Positions 17,719-26,474 of a stretch of DNA of 64,000 nt are shown here, one piece after another. Source of the DNA: an uncultured Nitrospirales bacterium (lineage in GTDB: Bacteria > Nitrospirota > Nitrospiria > Nitrospirales > UBA8639); assembly GCA_951812745.1 (NCBI GenBank), contig OX638327.1, positions 1,291,914 through 1,355,913 of the forward strand, read 5' to 3'. Below the pieces are notes generated by a model. The model was not told the origin of the DNA. It ran no database searches and saw nothing but the letters and a program-made list of their open reading frames with translations. Each line of letters opens with the position of its first letter. Position 1 is the first letter of the stretch. A program made the position numbers and the translations under genes.

Positions 17719-18429
17719 GTGAGTATTTTTCACCGTCTGAATTTCTACCGATTCTCGATGTCAAGCACGACATTGAAGCGCTATTTTCTCACCGGTCTGT
17801 TGGTGGTCACTCCTATTTGGGGAACGGTGCTCATCCTCAAAACCCTTTTTGTGACGGTGGACAGCATTCTCGGCAATATGCTGGCCGAAGTGGTGACCGA
17901 AGACTACTATGTGCCGGGCTTGGGAATCTTGACGCTCCTCTTCCTGATTCTCTTCGCGGGATTCATGGGGACGAATTATATCGGAGGTCGGTTGGTGAAA
18001 CGGTGGGAAGAGTTTCTGGAACACGTGCCGATCGTCCGGGGGATTTATGCGACCCTGAAATCGATGATGGATATCCTGTCGTTTAAACAGCGGGAAAAAT
18101 ACAACAAAGTGGTCATGATTCAATTCCCTAAGGATGGGAATTACTGTTTGGCCTTTGTGACCGGCGAGACGAGGGAAGAGGTGCGAACCTTAGCGCCGGA
18201 ACCCTTGGTCCACGTGTATGTGCCGACCTCGCCCAATCCCACGTCCGGGTACTTTTTGCTGGTCCCGGAGCGCGAAGTCGTCTCCGTGGACATGAGCGTG
18301 GAAGAAGCCATGAAATTGATTGTGTCAGGGGGACTCTATTCTTCCGGTAAGACCATGAAGGTGCCGCCTCTTGATCCTCACGAACCCGCGGCCTTTCCTG
18401 AACAGAAGGTGGAAGTCAGGACAGGCTAA
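17719..18429 (+). CDS. DUF502 family membrane protein
   Basis: A DUF502 protein of about 236 residues with two N-terminal membrane segments (YFLTGLLVVTPIWGTVLIL and LTLLFLILFAGFMGTNYIGG), then VPIVRGIYATLKSMMDIL and a soluble C-terminal domain (VVMIQFPKDGNYCLAFVTGE, then VYVPTSPNPTSGYFLLV). The function of the family is unknown. A GTG at 17719 is chosen because a GGGGG-rich ribosome binding site lies just before it; an internal ATG at 17758 is the alternative. It is divergent from tmk and 41 nt upstream of glmU, so probably co-transcribed with it. Confidence 0.85.
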   Translation: MSIFHRLNFYRFSMSSTTLKRYFLTGLLVVTPIWGTVLILKTLFVTVDSILGNMLAEVVTEDYYVPGLGILTLLFLILFAGFMGTNYIGGRLVKRWEEFLEHVPIVRGIYATLKSMMDILSFKQREKYNKVVMIQFPKDGNYCLAFVTGETREEVRTLAPEPLVHVYVPTSPNPTSGYFLLVPEREVVSVDMSVEEAMKLIVSGGLYSSGKTMKVPPLDPHEPAAFPEQKVEVRTG

Positions 18430-18470
18430 CCGTCGATGGTTCTGTCACACCTCACCATGAAGAACAGTCG

Positions 18471-19952
18471 ATGAAAAAATATTCCGCGATTGTCATCGCA
18501 GCGGGCCGAGGCAAACGCATGCGATCCAAAACCGCTAAGGCGTTGCACCCCGTCGCCGGCAAGCCGCTGGTCTGGTATATGGTGTCGGTAGCCAGACGGG
18601 TCGTGGATGCGCACGTGGTGGTGATCATCGGCCATCAAGCCGACCAGGTGCGGGCGTTTCTGGAACAATCCAAATCGAAATTGGAGCCTTTCGATCTCGT
18701 CCTGCAACCTCGTCAGTTGGGGACGGGGCATGCGGTGCACCAAGCCCACGCCGCCTTGATGCCCAATGGGAAGCCCGTGTGCAAACATTGCCTCATTGTG
18801 AACGCGGATACGCCTTTGCTGAGACCAGAGACCATCGCGCAGGTATTGGCCCATCATGAACAAGAACAAGCCACCCTGACCATATTGAGTGCGGAGTTGC
18901 CTGATCCCCGAGGATATGGGCGCGTCGTCAGAGCGAAACAAGGACACGTCATCAAGGTGGTCGAGGATCGGGATGCCACTCGATCCGAGCGAGCCATTCG
19001 CGAAGTGAACGTCGGCTCCTATGTGGTCGACACGCGGTTTTTATTTCAAGCCTTGGCCGGGAGTCACTCTCAGAATGCTCAAGGCGAGTATTATCTGACC
19101 GATATCGTGGGCTTGGCCGTGGCCGAGGGCCGCCGAGTGGCAGGCCTGAAGGCCGCCGACCCCTCGGAGTGTTTAGGGGTCAATACCCGGGAACAACTCG
19201 CCTTGGCTGAACAGGCGATGCGCCAACGCATTCGGACGCAATGGCTGGAGGAAGGGGTGACCATGCTCGATCCCCAAACGACGTTTATCGATGATGGCGT
19301 CACGCTTGGTCAGGACACCGTGCTCTACCCTGGCGTGACGTTGGAAGGGCAAACGGAAGTGGGGGCCGACTGCCTGATTCGCTCCTATGCTCGGGTGACG
19401 AATAGTGTGATCGGAAATGCCGTCACCATTGAAGACCATTCAGTGGTCGATAGGGCGGTGATAGAGGATCAGGCCACGATCGGTCCGTTTGCGCACCTTC
19501 GTCCCGGTTCGATTTTGAGAACAAAGGCGAAAGTAGGAAATTTCGTTGAATTGAAAAATACGGAACTGGGCCCTGGATCCAAAGCGAATCATTTGACGTA
19601 TTTAGGGGATACCTCCGTGGGCAAACAGGTCAATATCGGGGCGGGGACGATCACGTGCAATTATGATGGGTACCGAAAAGAGCAGACGATTCTTGAGGAT
19701 GAAGTGTTCATCGGTAGTGACACGCAACTGATCGCTCCCGTCAAAGTGGGGAAGGGGGCCGTTGTGGGAGCCGGCTCGACGATTACGCAAGACGTGCCTG
19801 CCGATGCACTGGCGTTATCAAGAAGCCAACAGGTGACCCATGAAGCGTGGGCGTCCCGACGGCGAGCCTCTGATCAGAAAAAGGCATCATCCTCGGCCGC
19901 TTCAACGTCCCGCGCCTCTGCCCGCGGCAAGGAACCGGGTGGCAACGATTGA
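18471..19952 (+). CDS. glmU: Bifunctional GlcN-1-P acetyltransferase / GlcNAc-1-P uridyltransferase
   Basis: It makes UDP-GlcNAc for peptidoglycan and lipopolysaccharide. The N-terminal nucleotidyltransferase has AIVIAAGRGKRMRSKTAKAL (residues 5-24), QLGTGHAV and NADTPLL. The C-terminal half is a left-handed beta-helix of hexapeptide repeats (for example HLRPGSILRTKAKVGNFVEL, NIGAGTITCNYDGYRK). At 493 residues it exceeds the usual 450-460. The extra C-terminal tail (about 460-493) is rich in Ser, Ala, Arg and Lys and looks disordered. The reactions are well supported; the tail's role is unknown. Confidence 0.95.
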   Translation: MKKYSAIVIAAGRGKRMRSKTAKALHPVAGKPLVWYMVSVARRVVDAHVVVIIGHQADQVRAFLEQSKSKLEPFDLVLQPRQLGTGHAVHQAHAALMPNGKPVCKHCLIVNADTPLLRPETIAQVLAHHEQEQATLTILSAELPDPRGYGRVVRAKQGHVIKVVEDRDATRSERAIREVNVGSYVVDTRFLFQALAGSHSQNAQGEYYLTDIVGLAVAEGRRVAGLKAADPSECLGVNTREQLALAEQAMRQRIRTQWLEEGVTMLDPQTTFIDDGVTLGQDTVLYPGVTLEGQTEVGADCLIRSYARVTNSVIGNAVTIEDHSVVDRAVIEDQATIGPFAHLRPGSILRTKAKVGNFVELKNTELGPGSKANHLTYLGDTSVGKQVNIGAGTITCNYDGYRKEQTILEDEVFIGSDTQLIAPVKVGKGAVVGAGSTITQDVPADALALSRSQQVTHEAWASRRRASDQKKASSSAASTSRASARGKEPGGND

Positions 19953-20090
19953 CCGTGCGTGAACACTTCGTTTCGTTTTCCCTCGCGTGCCGGCCCTGTC
20001 GTCTCACAGCTTCTTGCCTCACGAAAAGGGAGGGAGAAGAGAAGACGGCGGGGCATCCGCTGAGCATGACCATGACGGAGCACGTCGTTC

Positions 20091-20924
20091 ATGGCTAACA
20101 ACACGAGCCGACTGAGCCGGCGGGGATCGATCCGGTTACAGGATCGTCCGCCCAGCCTGGTCCGGCTGGACATGACCAAGCAGGTCGGCCGCAAGCAGTA
20201 CGAGAACAAACTCGCCCGGCTGCAGGTGCGCTTGAAGGAACTCTCGTTGGCCTATCAGGCCCAGGGCCGGCGTGCGGTGATTGTGCTGGAAGGGTGGGAC
20301 GCCGCGGGCAAGGGCGGCATCATTCGGCGTCTGCACTGGCCACTTGATCCGCGTGGCCTCAAAGTGTGGCCGATTGCCGCGCCGACCCCGGATGAGCTGG
20401 AACATCACTACCTGTATCGCTTCTGGACGCGCCTGCCGAAGTCCGGGCAGATCGTCGTGTTCGACCGCTCCTGGTATGGCCGGGTGCTGGTGGAGCGAAT
20501 CGAAGGCCATGCCACGACAAGCGAGTGGCAGCGGGCGTACGCCGAGATCAATGAGTTCGAGCGCCTGCTCGACGACGACGGCATCCGTCTCGTGAAGATC
20601 TTTCTGCACATTACGCCGGAGGAACAACTCGCGCGATTCCGGGCGCGCTTCAACGATCCGCTCAAGCGCTGGAAACTCTCGAGGGAAGACCTGCGCAACC
20701 GGGCCCGGTGGGCTGACTACGAGGTGGCGATAGAAGAGATGTTCCGCAAAACCTCCACCGTCCGTCGGCCGTGGATCGTGATCCCGGCCAACAACAAACC
20801 GTACGCCCGGCTGGCAGTGATCGGCGCTATCGTCAAACGACTAGCGGATGGAGTGGACCTTGCGCCGGCGCAACTCGACCCTGGCTTTGAGCAACGGGCG
20901 CGTAAGCTACTCGGTCTCTCATAG
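20091..20924 (+). CDS. ppk2: Polyphosphate kinase 2 family protein
   Basis: A 277-residue PPK2-type nucleoside phosphotransferase that uses polyphosphate to phosphorylate nucleotides. Walker A is VLEGWDAAGKGGIIRRL, followed by WYGRVLVERIEG (lid module after FDRSWY), PLKRWKLS and WADYEVAIEEMF. Both Walker motifs are intact. The class (AMP or ADP preference) cannot be fixed by eye. It stands alone and follows glmU by 138 nt. Confidence 0.9.
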   Translation: MANNTSRLSRRGSIRLQDRPPSLVRLDMTKQVGRKQYENKLARLQVRLKELSLAYQAQGRRAVIVLEGWDAAGKGGIIRRLHWPLDPRGLKVWPIAAPTPDELEHHYLYRFWTRLPKSGQIVVFDRSWYGRVLVERIEGHATTSEWQRAYAEINEFERLLDDDGIRLVKIFLHITPEEQLARFRARFNDPLKRWKLSREDLRNRARWADYEVAIEEMFRKTSTVRRPWIVIPANNKPYARLAVIGAIVKRLADGVDLAPAQLDPGFEQRARKLLGLS

Positions 20925-21215
20925 ACCTTTATGAGAGGAGGGGGTATTTCAAAAGGAAGAAGCGCCATGCGCTTGTCCCCGACATCCTTCATCGGGGATC
21001 CAGGGGCGGGCAGGTCGGGGTAGATCGGATTAGCGAAGCGTAATCCGACATTCCCGGCGTAACCCGACGGCGAGTCATTATTGTCGTGTCAATATTTTCG
21101 TCTCGATGACGAAAAGGGTTTGACGTAACACGGTGTTCACAGTTTCAGCATTGTTTTGTAGCCCCTGCCCTGCACACTCTCAGGATAGGCCCGAGAAAGG
21201 ATTTGTTTTCGCGAC
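20925..21215. repeat. Intergenic palindromic repeat of the CGGATTA type
   Basis: Positions 21024-21050 contain CGGATTA-GCGAAGCG-TAATCCG, a short hairpin, followed by a GGCGTAACCCGAC half-copy at 21056-21068. The same element occurs at 32878, 33756 and, inverted, 33814. The rest of the gap shows no gene. Confidence 0.6.
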
Positions 21216-22793
21216 ATGATGAATCAACGGATACTGGAGTTGAGCGGTTTCGACGCCGCGATTTTTGACCTCGACGGGGTCATCACCAAGACCGCGGCCG
21301 TTCATGCTGCCGCGTGGAAACACTTGTTCGATGATTATCTCCGGACGCAAGCCGAACAAACCGGGGAGCCGTTTCACGCCTTCGATCCCATCAAAGACTA
21401 TTGCGCATACGTCGACGGCAAGCCCAGGTATGACGGCGTCACCAGTTTTTTGGCCTCCCGCGGCATCACGCTGCCCCATGGAGACCCCTCGGACCCGCCG
21501 GAACACGAGACCATCTGCGGGTTGGGAAATCGCAAGAACGTCCAGTTCCTGAAGACCCTTCACGAGAACGGGGTGGAGGTGTTTCCCTCGACCGTCGCGC
21601 TCATGCGATTCCTCAAGTCGCTGGGCAAAAAAATCGCCGTGGTTACGGCCAGCGAGAATGGCCAAGCCATCGTTCAAGCCGCGGGCGTGACGGATCTGTT
21701 CGAGGTCATGGTGGACGGCCGGGATGCCCGCGCCCTTCGCCTGCGAGGGAAACCGCACCCCGATACGTTTGTGCGAGCCGCAGAGAGTCTGGAGGTCCAG
21801 CCTCAACGGACCGTCGTGTGCGAAGATGCCTTAGCCGGTGTGGAGGCGGGACGAGCCGGAGGCTTCGGTCTGGTCGTGGGCCTCGACCGCGTCGGCCAGG
21901 CCGACGCCCTGCACACCCATGGCGGTGACGTGGTCGTCCCGGATTTGGAAGAACTCGTCGTCCGGGATGAAGCCGGGATCACGTGGCGCAGCGCCACGGC
22001 CTTGCCGTCCGCGCTGGATCGTTTCGACGACGCGCTTACCCGGTTGGGTCAACAACCGGTCGTGGTGTTTCTCGATTATGACGGCACCCTGACCCCGATC
22101 GTGGACCGGCCCGAGTTAGCCGTATTGGCTCAAGACGTACGCGAAGTCCTGGACGGCTTGAGTCGTCACTGTCCGGTCGGGATCATCAGTGGCCGGGACC
22201 GAAAAGACGTCACGAACCTCGTCAAGTTGAACTCGCTGATCTATGCCGGCAGCCATGGATTCGACATTGCCGGGCCTGAACACTTCGCCCTGTCCCATGA
22301 AGTCGGGACGCAATTTTCCGAAGCCCTCGATCACGCGGAGGACATGCTCCGGCCTCTCCTCGAACCTATTGCCGGGGCCTTGATCGAGCGGAAAAAATTT
22401 TCCATCGCGGTGCACTACCGCCTGGTCGATCCCGGCGAAGTCTCCAGGGTTGAAGAAGCCGTCACCCGGGTCATGGACGATTCTCCCGATCTCCGGCGCT
22501 CGGCAGGCAAGAAGGTCTTTGAAATGCAACCGCAGCTCGACTGGGACAAGGGGAAAGCCCTGTTGTGGTTGCTGGAAGGCATGAAATGGAAGGAGCACCA
22601 CTACCAGCCCGTGTATATCGGCGACGACCTGACGGACGAACACGCGTTTCGTGAGTTGGTGAATCATGGCCTGGGCATCGTGGTGGAACACGGCTCCCGC
22701 TTTTCCTCGGCCTCCTATTCATTGCAAGACCCCCGCGAAGTGAAAGAATTTCTCATGCGATTGAGTCGTCACCTGGACAGCCACACGCGATGA
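21216..22793 (+). CDS. Fused beta-phosphoglucomutase-like / trehalose-phosphatase protein
   Basis: Two HAD-type enzymes in one 525-residue chain. Residues 1-250 resemble beta-phosphoglucomutase: IFDLDGVITKTAAVHAAAW (motif I), VVTASENGQ, GKPHPDTFVRA and CEDALAGVEAG. Residues 275-520 resemble trehalose-6-phosphate phosphatase (OtsB): FLDYDGTLTPIVD, GIISGRDRKDV, AGSHGFDIAG and YIGDDLTDEHAF. The stop overlaps the start of a GH65 gene (ATGA). Domain order plus the GH65 neighbour match mycobacterial OtsB1, in which all three are one polypeptide. It probably converts beta-glucose 1-phosphate from the phosphorylase to glucose 6-phosphate; the phosphatase activity is inferred from motifs. Confidence 0.88.
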   Translation: MMNQRILELSGFDAAIFDLDGVITKTAAVHAAAWKHLFDDYLRTQAEQTGEPFHAFDPIKDYCAYVDGKPRYDGVTSFLASRGITLPHGDPSDPPEHETICGLGNRKNVQFLKTLHENGVEVFPSTVALMRFLKSLGKKIAVVTASENGQAIVQAAGVTDLFEVMVDGRDARALRLRGKPHPDTFVRAAESLEVQPQRTVVCEDALAGVEAGRAGGFGLVVGLDRVGQADALHTHGGDVVVPDLEELVVRDEAGITWRSATALPSALDRFDDALTRLGQQPVVVFLDYDGTLTPIVDRPELAVLAQDVREVLDGLSRHCPVGIISGRDRKDVTNLVKLNSLIYAGSHGFDIAGPEHFALSHEVGTQFSEALDHAEDMLRPLLEPIAGALIERKKFSIAVHYRLVDPGEVSRVEEAVTRVMDDSPDLRRSAGKKVFEMQPQLDWDKGKALLWLLEGMKWKEHHYQPVYIGDDLTDEHAFRELVNHGLGIVVEHGSRFSSASYSLQDPREVKEFLMRLSRHLDSHTR

Positions 22794-25180
22794 GCGATTG
22801 GGCATTGATCTACAACGGATTCGATCCCGCGAAGGAGCGCCTGCGCGAAACCCTCTGTACGCTGGGCAACGGATACTTTGCCACCCGCGGGGCGGCGCCC
22901 GAAGCCAACGCCGATGCCACGCATTACCCGGGGACCTACCTGGCCGGCGGGTACAACCGGTTGCAGACCGAGATCGAAGGCCGGACGATCGAGAATGAAG
23001 ATCTCGTGAACCTGCCGAATTGGTTGGTCCTCACCTTTCGCCAGCCCGGCGACGAGTGGTTCAACATTCAGGCCGTGGACCTGCTCTCCTACCAACAGAC
23101 CCTGGACCTGAAGGCCGGAGTCCTGCATCGGTCGTATCAATTTCAAGACCGCCAAGGACGAAAAACCACGGTGAGCAGCCGCCGGTTCGTCCACTTGGGC
23201 GTTCCGCACTTGGCCGGATTGGAGGTCGTGATCACCCCTGACAACTGGTCCGGCTCGTTGGAGATTCATACCGGCCTCGACGGACGGGTTCGCAACACCG
23301 GTGTGCCACGCTACGCGGCCCTGAACAGCCAGCACTTATCTCCCCTGGAAACCTCCGTGTTCGGCCATGACAAGATCTTCCTGTGTACGGAGACCACTCA
23401 ATCGAAAGTCCGCATCGCCCAAGCCGCGCGCACCGGGTTTTATCCCGATACGGCCTGGGCGGACCTGCCTCGAACTCCGGTGCAGAACCGGGACTACATC
23501 GGCCAGGACTGTACGATTTCCATGACCGAAGGACAGCCCCTGACCATTGAAAAAATCGCGTCGTTGTATACCTCTCGGGATCACGGCATTTCGGAATGCG
23601 GAGAAGAGGCCCGCGATGCCCTGGCGCACGCCGGCCGGTTCGACGAACTGCTCCGGTCACATACGCAGCACTGGGATCAGATCTGGCAGCAGTGCGACCT
23701 GGGCCTCCAGGGCGGAGAAGGCTCCCAACTCACGCTCCGGTTACATCTCTTTCACCTGCTGCAAACGGTTTCCTCGCATACGATCGAATTGGACGCGGGC
23801 ATGCCCGCGCGGGGATGGCACGGCGAGGCGTATCGGGGGCACATTTTCTGGGATGAACTGTATATCTTCCCGGTGTTGAACCTGCGATTCCCGGCCCTGA
23901 CCAAGGCGCTGCTATTGTACCGGCACCGGCGCCTCGAACAGGCCAGGCGGAACGCCAGGACGGCCGGGTTCAGCGGGGCGCTGTATCCCTGGCAAAGCGG
24001 CAGCAACGGCCGCGAAGAAAGCCAGATCCTGCACCTGAACCCCAAGTCCGGCCGATGGATCCCGGATAACAGTCTGCTTCAACGGCACGTGAATGCGGCC
24101 ATTGCCTATAACGTCTGGCAGTACGCCGAAGTCACCGACGACTGGGAGTTTCTTTCAACCCAGGGCGCGGAAATGTTCCTGGAGGTCGCCAGGTTTTGGG
24201 TCAGCGCCACCTCATACAATCCCGACAAGGAACGCTATGAGATTCTTCGGGTGATGGGACCCGATGAATACCACGATCAGTATCCGGACGCCGAGACCCC
24301 GGGCCTGAACAACAACGCGTATACCAATCTGATGGTGGTGTGGATCCTGTGCCGGGCACTGGAACTCCTGGACCGGCTCGAGCGGTCGAGCTGCACCGAG
24401 GTCCGCGACCGCCTGCACGTCAGCCCAACCGAGGTCGCCCTGTGGGAAGACATCAGCCGGAAGATGTTTGTTCCGTTTCACGAAGAGGGGATCCTGAGTC
24501 AATTCGAAGGCTATGACGCGTTGGCGGAATTCGAGTGGGAGCGCTACCGGCAACAATACGGGGACATTCACCGGCTGGACCGAATCCTCGAAGCCGAAGG
24601 GGATTCCACGAATCGCTACAAACTCTCCAAACAGGCCGACGTGCTGATGCTCTTTTATCTGTTCTCGCCGGAGGAACTGCGTGCCCTGTTCGACCGGCTG
24701 GGCTATCCGTTCCGCACGGACACCATGTCACGGAACGTGGAGTATTACTCGCGGCGGACGGCCCACGGGTCTTCCCTCAGCCGGGTGGTGCACGCCTGGG
24801 TCATGACGAGATCCGACCCGGAACTGGCCTGGGAACTGTTCAAGGACGCCTTGGGCGTGGACGTGTCCGATCTGCAAGCCGGCACCACCGCGGAGGGCAT
24901 CCATACGGGCGCCATGTCCGGGACGGTGGATCTGATGCAACGCGCCTATACGGGATGGGAAAGCAGGGACGGAACGCTTTCCTTCAATCCCTGCCTCCCG
25001 CCGAAAGTGGAAGCCCTTCACCTCCGGGTGAGATATCGCGGGCATTCCCTGGACGTGGCCGTGACCCAGGACGCGCTTCAACTCGCCTCGCGCCCGGGTC
25101 GCGCGGCCGAGATTCAAGTGTCCATCAAGGGCCAATCCCACACTCTCACGCCCGGGCACACCATCAAGACGATGCTGTAA
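22790..25180 (+). CDS. Glycoside hydrolase family 65 phosphorylase
   Basis: The 796-residue protein has the GH65 layout: an N-terminal beta-sandwich domain (about 1-270), then a helical (alpha/alpha)6 barrel with GHIFWDELYIFPVLNLRFP, the catalytic acid region VMGPDEYHDQYPD and LNNNAYTNLMVVWI, then the phosphate-binding part (YYSRRTAHGSSLSRVVHAW). The family phosphorolyses trehalose, kojibiose or maltose to give beta-glucose 1-phosphate and glucose. The beta-phosphoglucomutase-like domain encoded immediately upstream fits this product. Which disaccharide is used cannot be decided here; the trehalose-phosphatase neighbour favours trehalose. Confidence 0.92.
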   Translation: MSDWALIYNGFDPAKERLRETLCTLGNGYFATRGAAPEANADATHYPGTYLAGGYNRLQTEIEGRTIENEDLVNLPNWLVLTFRQPGDEWFNIQAVDLLSYQQTLDLKAGVLHRSYQFQDRQGRKTTVSSRRFVHLGVPHLAGLEVVITPDNWSGSLEIHTGLDGRVRNTGVPRYAALNSQHLSPLETSVFGHDKIFLCTETTQSKVRIAQAARTGFYPDTAWADLPRTPVQNRDYIGQDCTISMTEGQPLTIEKIASLYTSRDHGISECGEEARDALAHAGRFDELLRSHTQHWDQIWQQCDLGLQGGEGSQLTLRLHLFHLLQTVSSHTIELDAGMPARGWHGEAYRGHIFWDELYIFPVLNLRFPALTKALLLYRHRRLEQARRNARTAGFSGALYPWQSGSNGREESQILHLNPKSGRWIPDNSLLQRHVNAAIAYNVWQYAEVTDDWEFLSTQGAEMFLEVARFWVSATSYNPDKERYEILRVMGPDEYHDQYPDAETPGLNNNAYTNLMVVWILCRALELLDRLERSSCTEVRDRLHVSPTEVALWEDISRKMFVPFHEEGILSQFEGYDALAEFEWERYRQQYGDIHRLDRILEAEGDSTNRYKLSKQADVLMLFYLFSPEELRALFDRLGYPFRTDTMSRNVEYYSRRTAHGSSLSRVVHAWVMTRSDPELAWELFKDALGVDVSDLQAGTTAEGIHTGAMSGTVDLMQRAYTGWESRDGTLSFNPCLPPKVEALHLRVRYRGHSLDVAVTQDALQLASRPGRAAEIQVSIKGQSHTLTPGHTIKTML

Positions 25181-25230
25181 CGGCCGGCCCGGGCCAGGCC
25201 GCGGCCCGGGACCATGATGGTCGGAACTGC

Positions 25231-26025
25231 TTACAATCGACTCAACTCGTGCTGCGCCACGGCCGATGAGACCGCCTTCACCAACCGGTCTTTCCCGATC
25301 GGTTTCATGAGGAAATCCTTCACCCCGTCGCGGATCAGCCCCGCCAACTTTTCGGACCGGAGCACGTAGGATTGCATGTCCCGTTCCCGTTGAATCAGCA
25401 GCCATAAGAGCTTCGACGCCGCTCCGCCCAGGACCTCGACCCGTTCATGTTTGTTCCCGGCTATCCGCGCCCCCATGGCCGGATCGCCGGTGACGTCGAT
25501 CAGCAGATCCACGTTTTCGTTGCGTATCAGATTCATCGGCTCAGCCACCACCGGGATTTCGAATTCCTGCGCGAATTGTAACCCCGTGGCCCCGGGATCT
25601 TTGTCCGTGATCCCCACCACCTGCGCATCCGGCAGATGGAGGAACACGTCGAGCAGCGCCCTCCCGCCTTTGCCGGCGCCGACGATGCCGATCCGAATGG
25701 CCGAAGAGCCGGAAGCCTGATCGTCGACCATGCCCGTCAAGGCAATCAAGGGAATGTGCGGGAATTGGGATTTAAAATAATTCAGGGATCCGACACCCAA
25801 CTTCTTGTCGATATCCGTAATCACCACGTCAAGCAACAACGGATTTTCGCCTTCCTTGACCACGTCGATGGCCCGGTCTTCCGTGTCGGCCTCCAACACG
25901 TCGAACCCCGCTGTTTCCAGGGCCGTGCGCATCTCCGCGCAAATCCCGGGATCGTCCTCGATCAGCAACACGCGGCCGTTTCCCGGTTTGGAGCCGAACA
26001 TTGCAGCAGTTTTAGGTTCAGTCAT
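25231..26025 (-). CDS. Receiver-domain protein with inserted Rossmann domain
   Basis: 264 residues. Residues 18-100 are a response-regulator receiver start: VLLIEDDPG (acidic pair 24-25), VVITDID with phosphoacceptor Asp at 71, and LIALTG with the switch Thr at 97. Instead of continuing, a nucleotide-binding segment follows with IRIGIVGAGKGGRALLDVF (110-128), VVGITDKDP and VDLLIDVTGDPAMG. After it (about 228-260) comes GLIRDGVKDFLMKPIGKDRL, with Lys at 241, the missing last part of a receiver. The Rossmann domain thus appears nested between receiver strands 4 and 5. There is no DNA-binding output domain. A strong AAGGAGGG site precedes the ATG. It is a lone gene; a role in NAD(H)-linked signalling is speculation. 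Confidence 0.8.
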   Translation of the reverse strand: MTEPKTAAMFGSKPGNGRVLLIEDDPGICAEMRTALETAGFDVLEADTEDRAIDVVKEGENPLLLDVVITDIDKKLGVGSLNYFKSQFPHIPLIALTGMVDDQASGSSAIRIGIVGAGKGGRALLDVFLHLPDAQVVGITDKDPGATGLQFAQEFEIPVVAEPMNLIRNENVDLLIDVTGDPAMGARIAGNKHERVEVLGGAASKLLWLLIQRERDMQSYVLRSEKLAGLIRDGVKDFLMKPIGKDRLVKAVSSAVAQHELSRL

Positions 26026-26177
26026 AATGACCCTCCTTGATAAAAAGTCCCCTGATGACTTGACCCTTCCCGCACCGCGTCCCGTGTCGAGGGACCGGGC
26101 CTTCGGTTGTCCGCCCCCGTCGCATGCCTCGACCGTTCACGCGCGGAAAGGATCCGGTTTCGTGATCACGAAAGAAA

Positions 26178-26219
26178 ACTAAAAAAGCCCTTTGGATCCT
26201 TCACAATCCAAAGGGCTTT
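26178..26219 (-). terminator. Strong intrinsic terminator read on the minus strand, upstream of the receiver gene
   Basis: AAGCCCTTTGGAT (26185-26197) pairs perfectly with ATCCAAAGGGCTT, leaving the 8-nt loop CCTTCACA. On the minus strand the stem is followed by a T-run; on the plus strand only three T follow. It lies 150 nt upstream of the minus-strand receiver gene, yet the next gene to the right (polA) is on the plus strand. It should therefore end a minus-strand transcript that starts between 26220 and about 26475. Such a transcript could be a leader, an antisense RNA or a small RNA. Confidence 0.7.
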
Positions 26220-26474
26220 GCCTCGATCTTGTTCGCCGCAGGATATCCTGGAAACTACCCCATCACCTACCTCTCTCGTCAAGAATGTTTCTCTTCAATA
26301 CCATGATAAGCCTGTCTTCCCGAACAGTCAATAAAGAAGCTCCCTGTGCCCTGCGCTTTAGTGCATTCTCCATCGTTGGATTGATAGAATGGCGCATTGC
26401 CGAAACCACCCGGCATCCACCAATCCGTTGCACCCGGTGGTACTGCTGACGAAGACCAAGCAAGAGGCCGGCCT

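Noticed and set aside
26263-26463. Minus-strand 66-residue ORF before the orphan terminator
   Set aside because: No recognisable motif or ribosome binding site; it may overlap a small RNA but is not supported as a protein.
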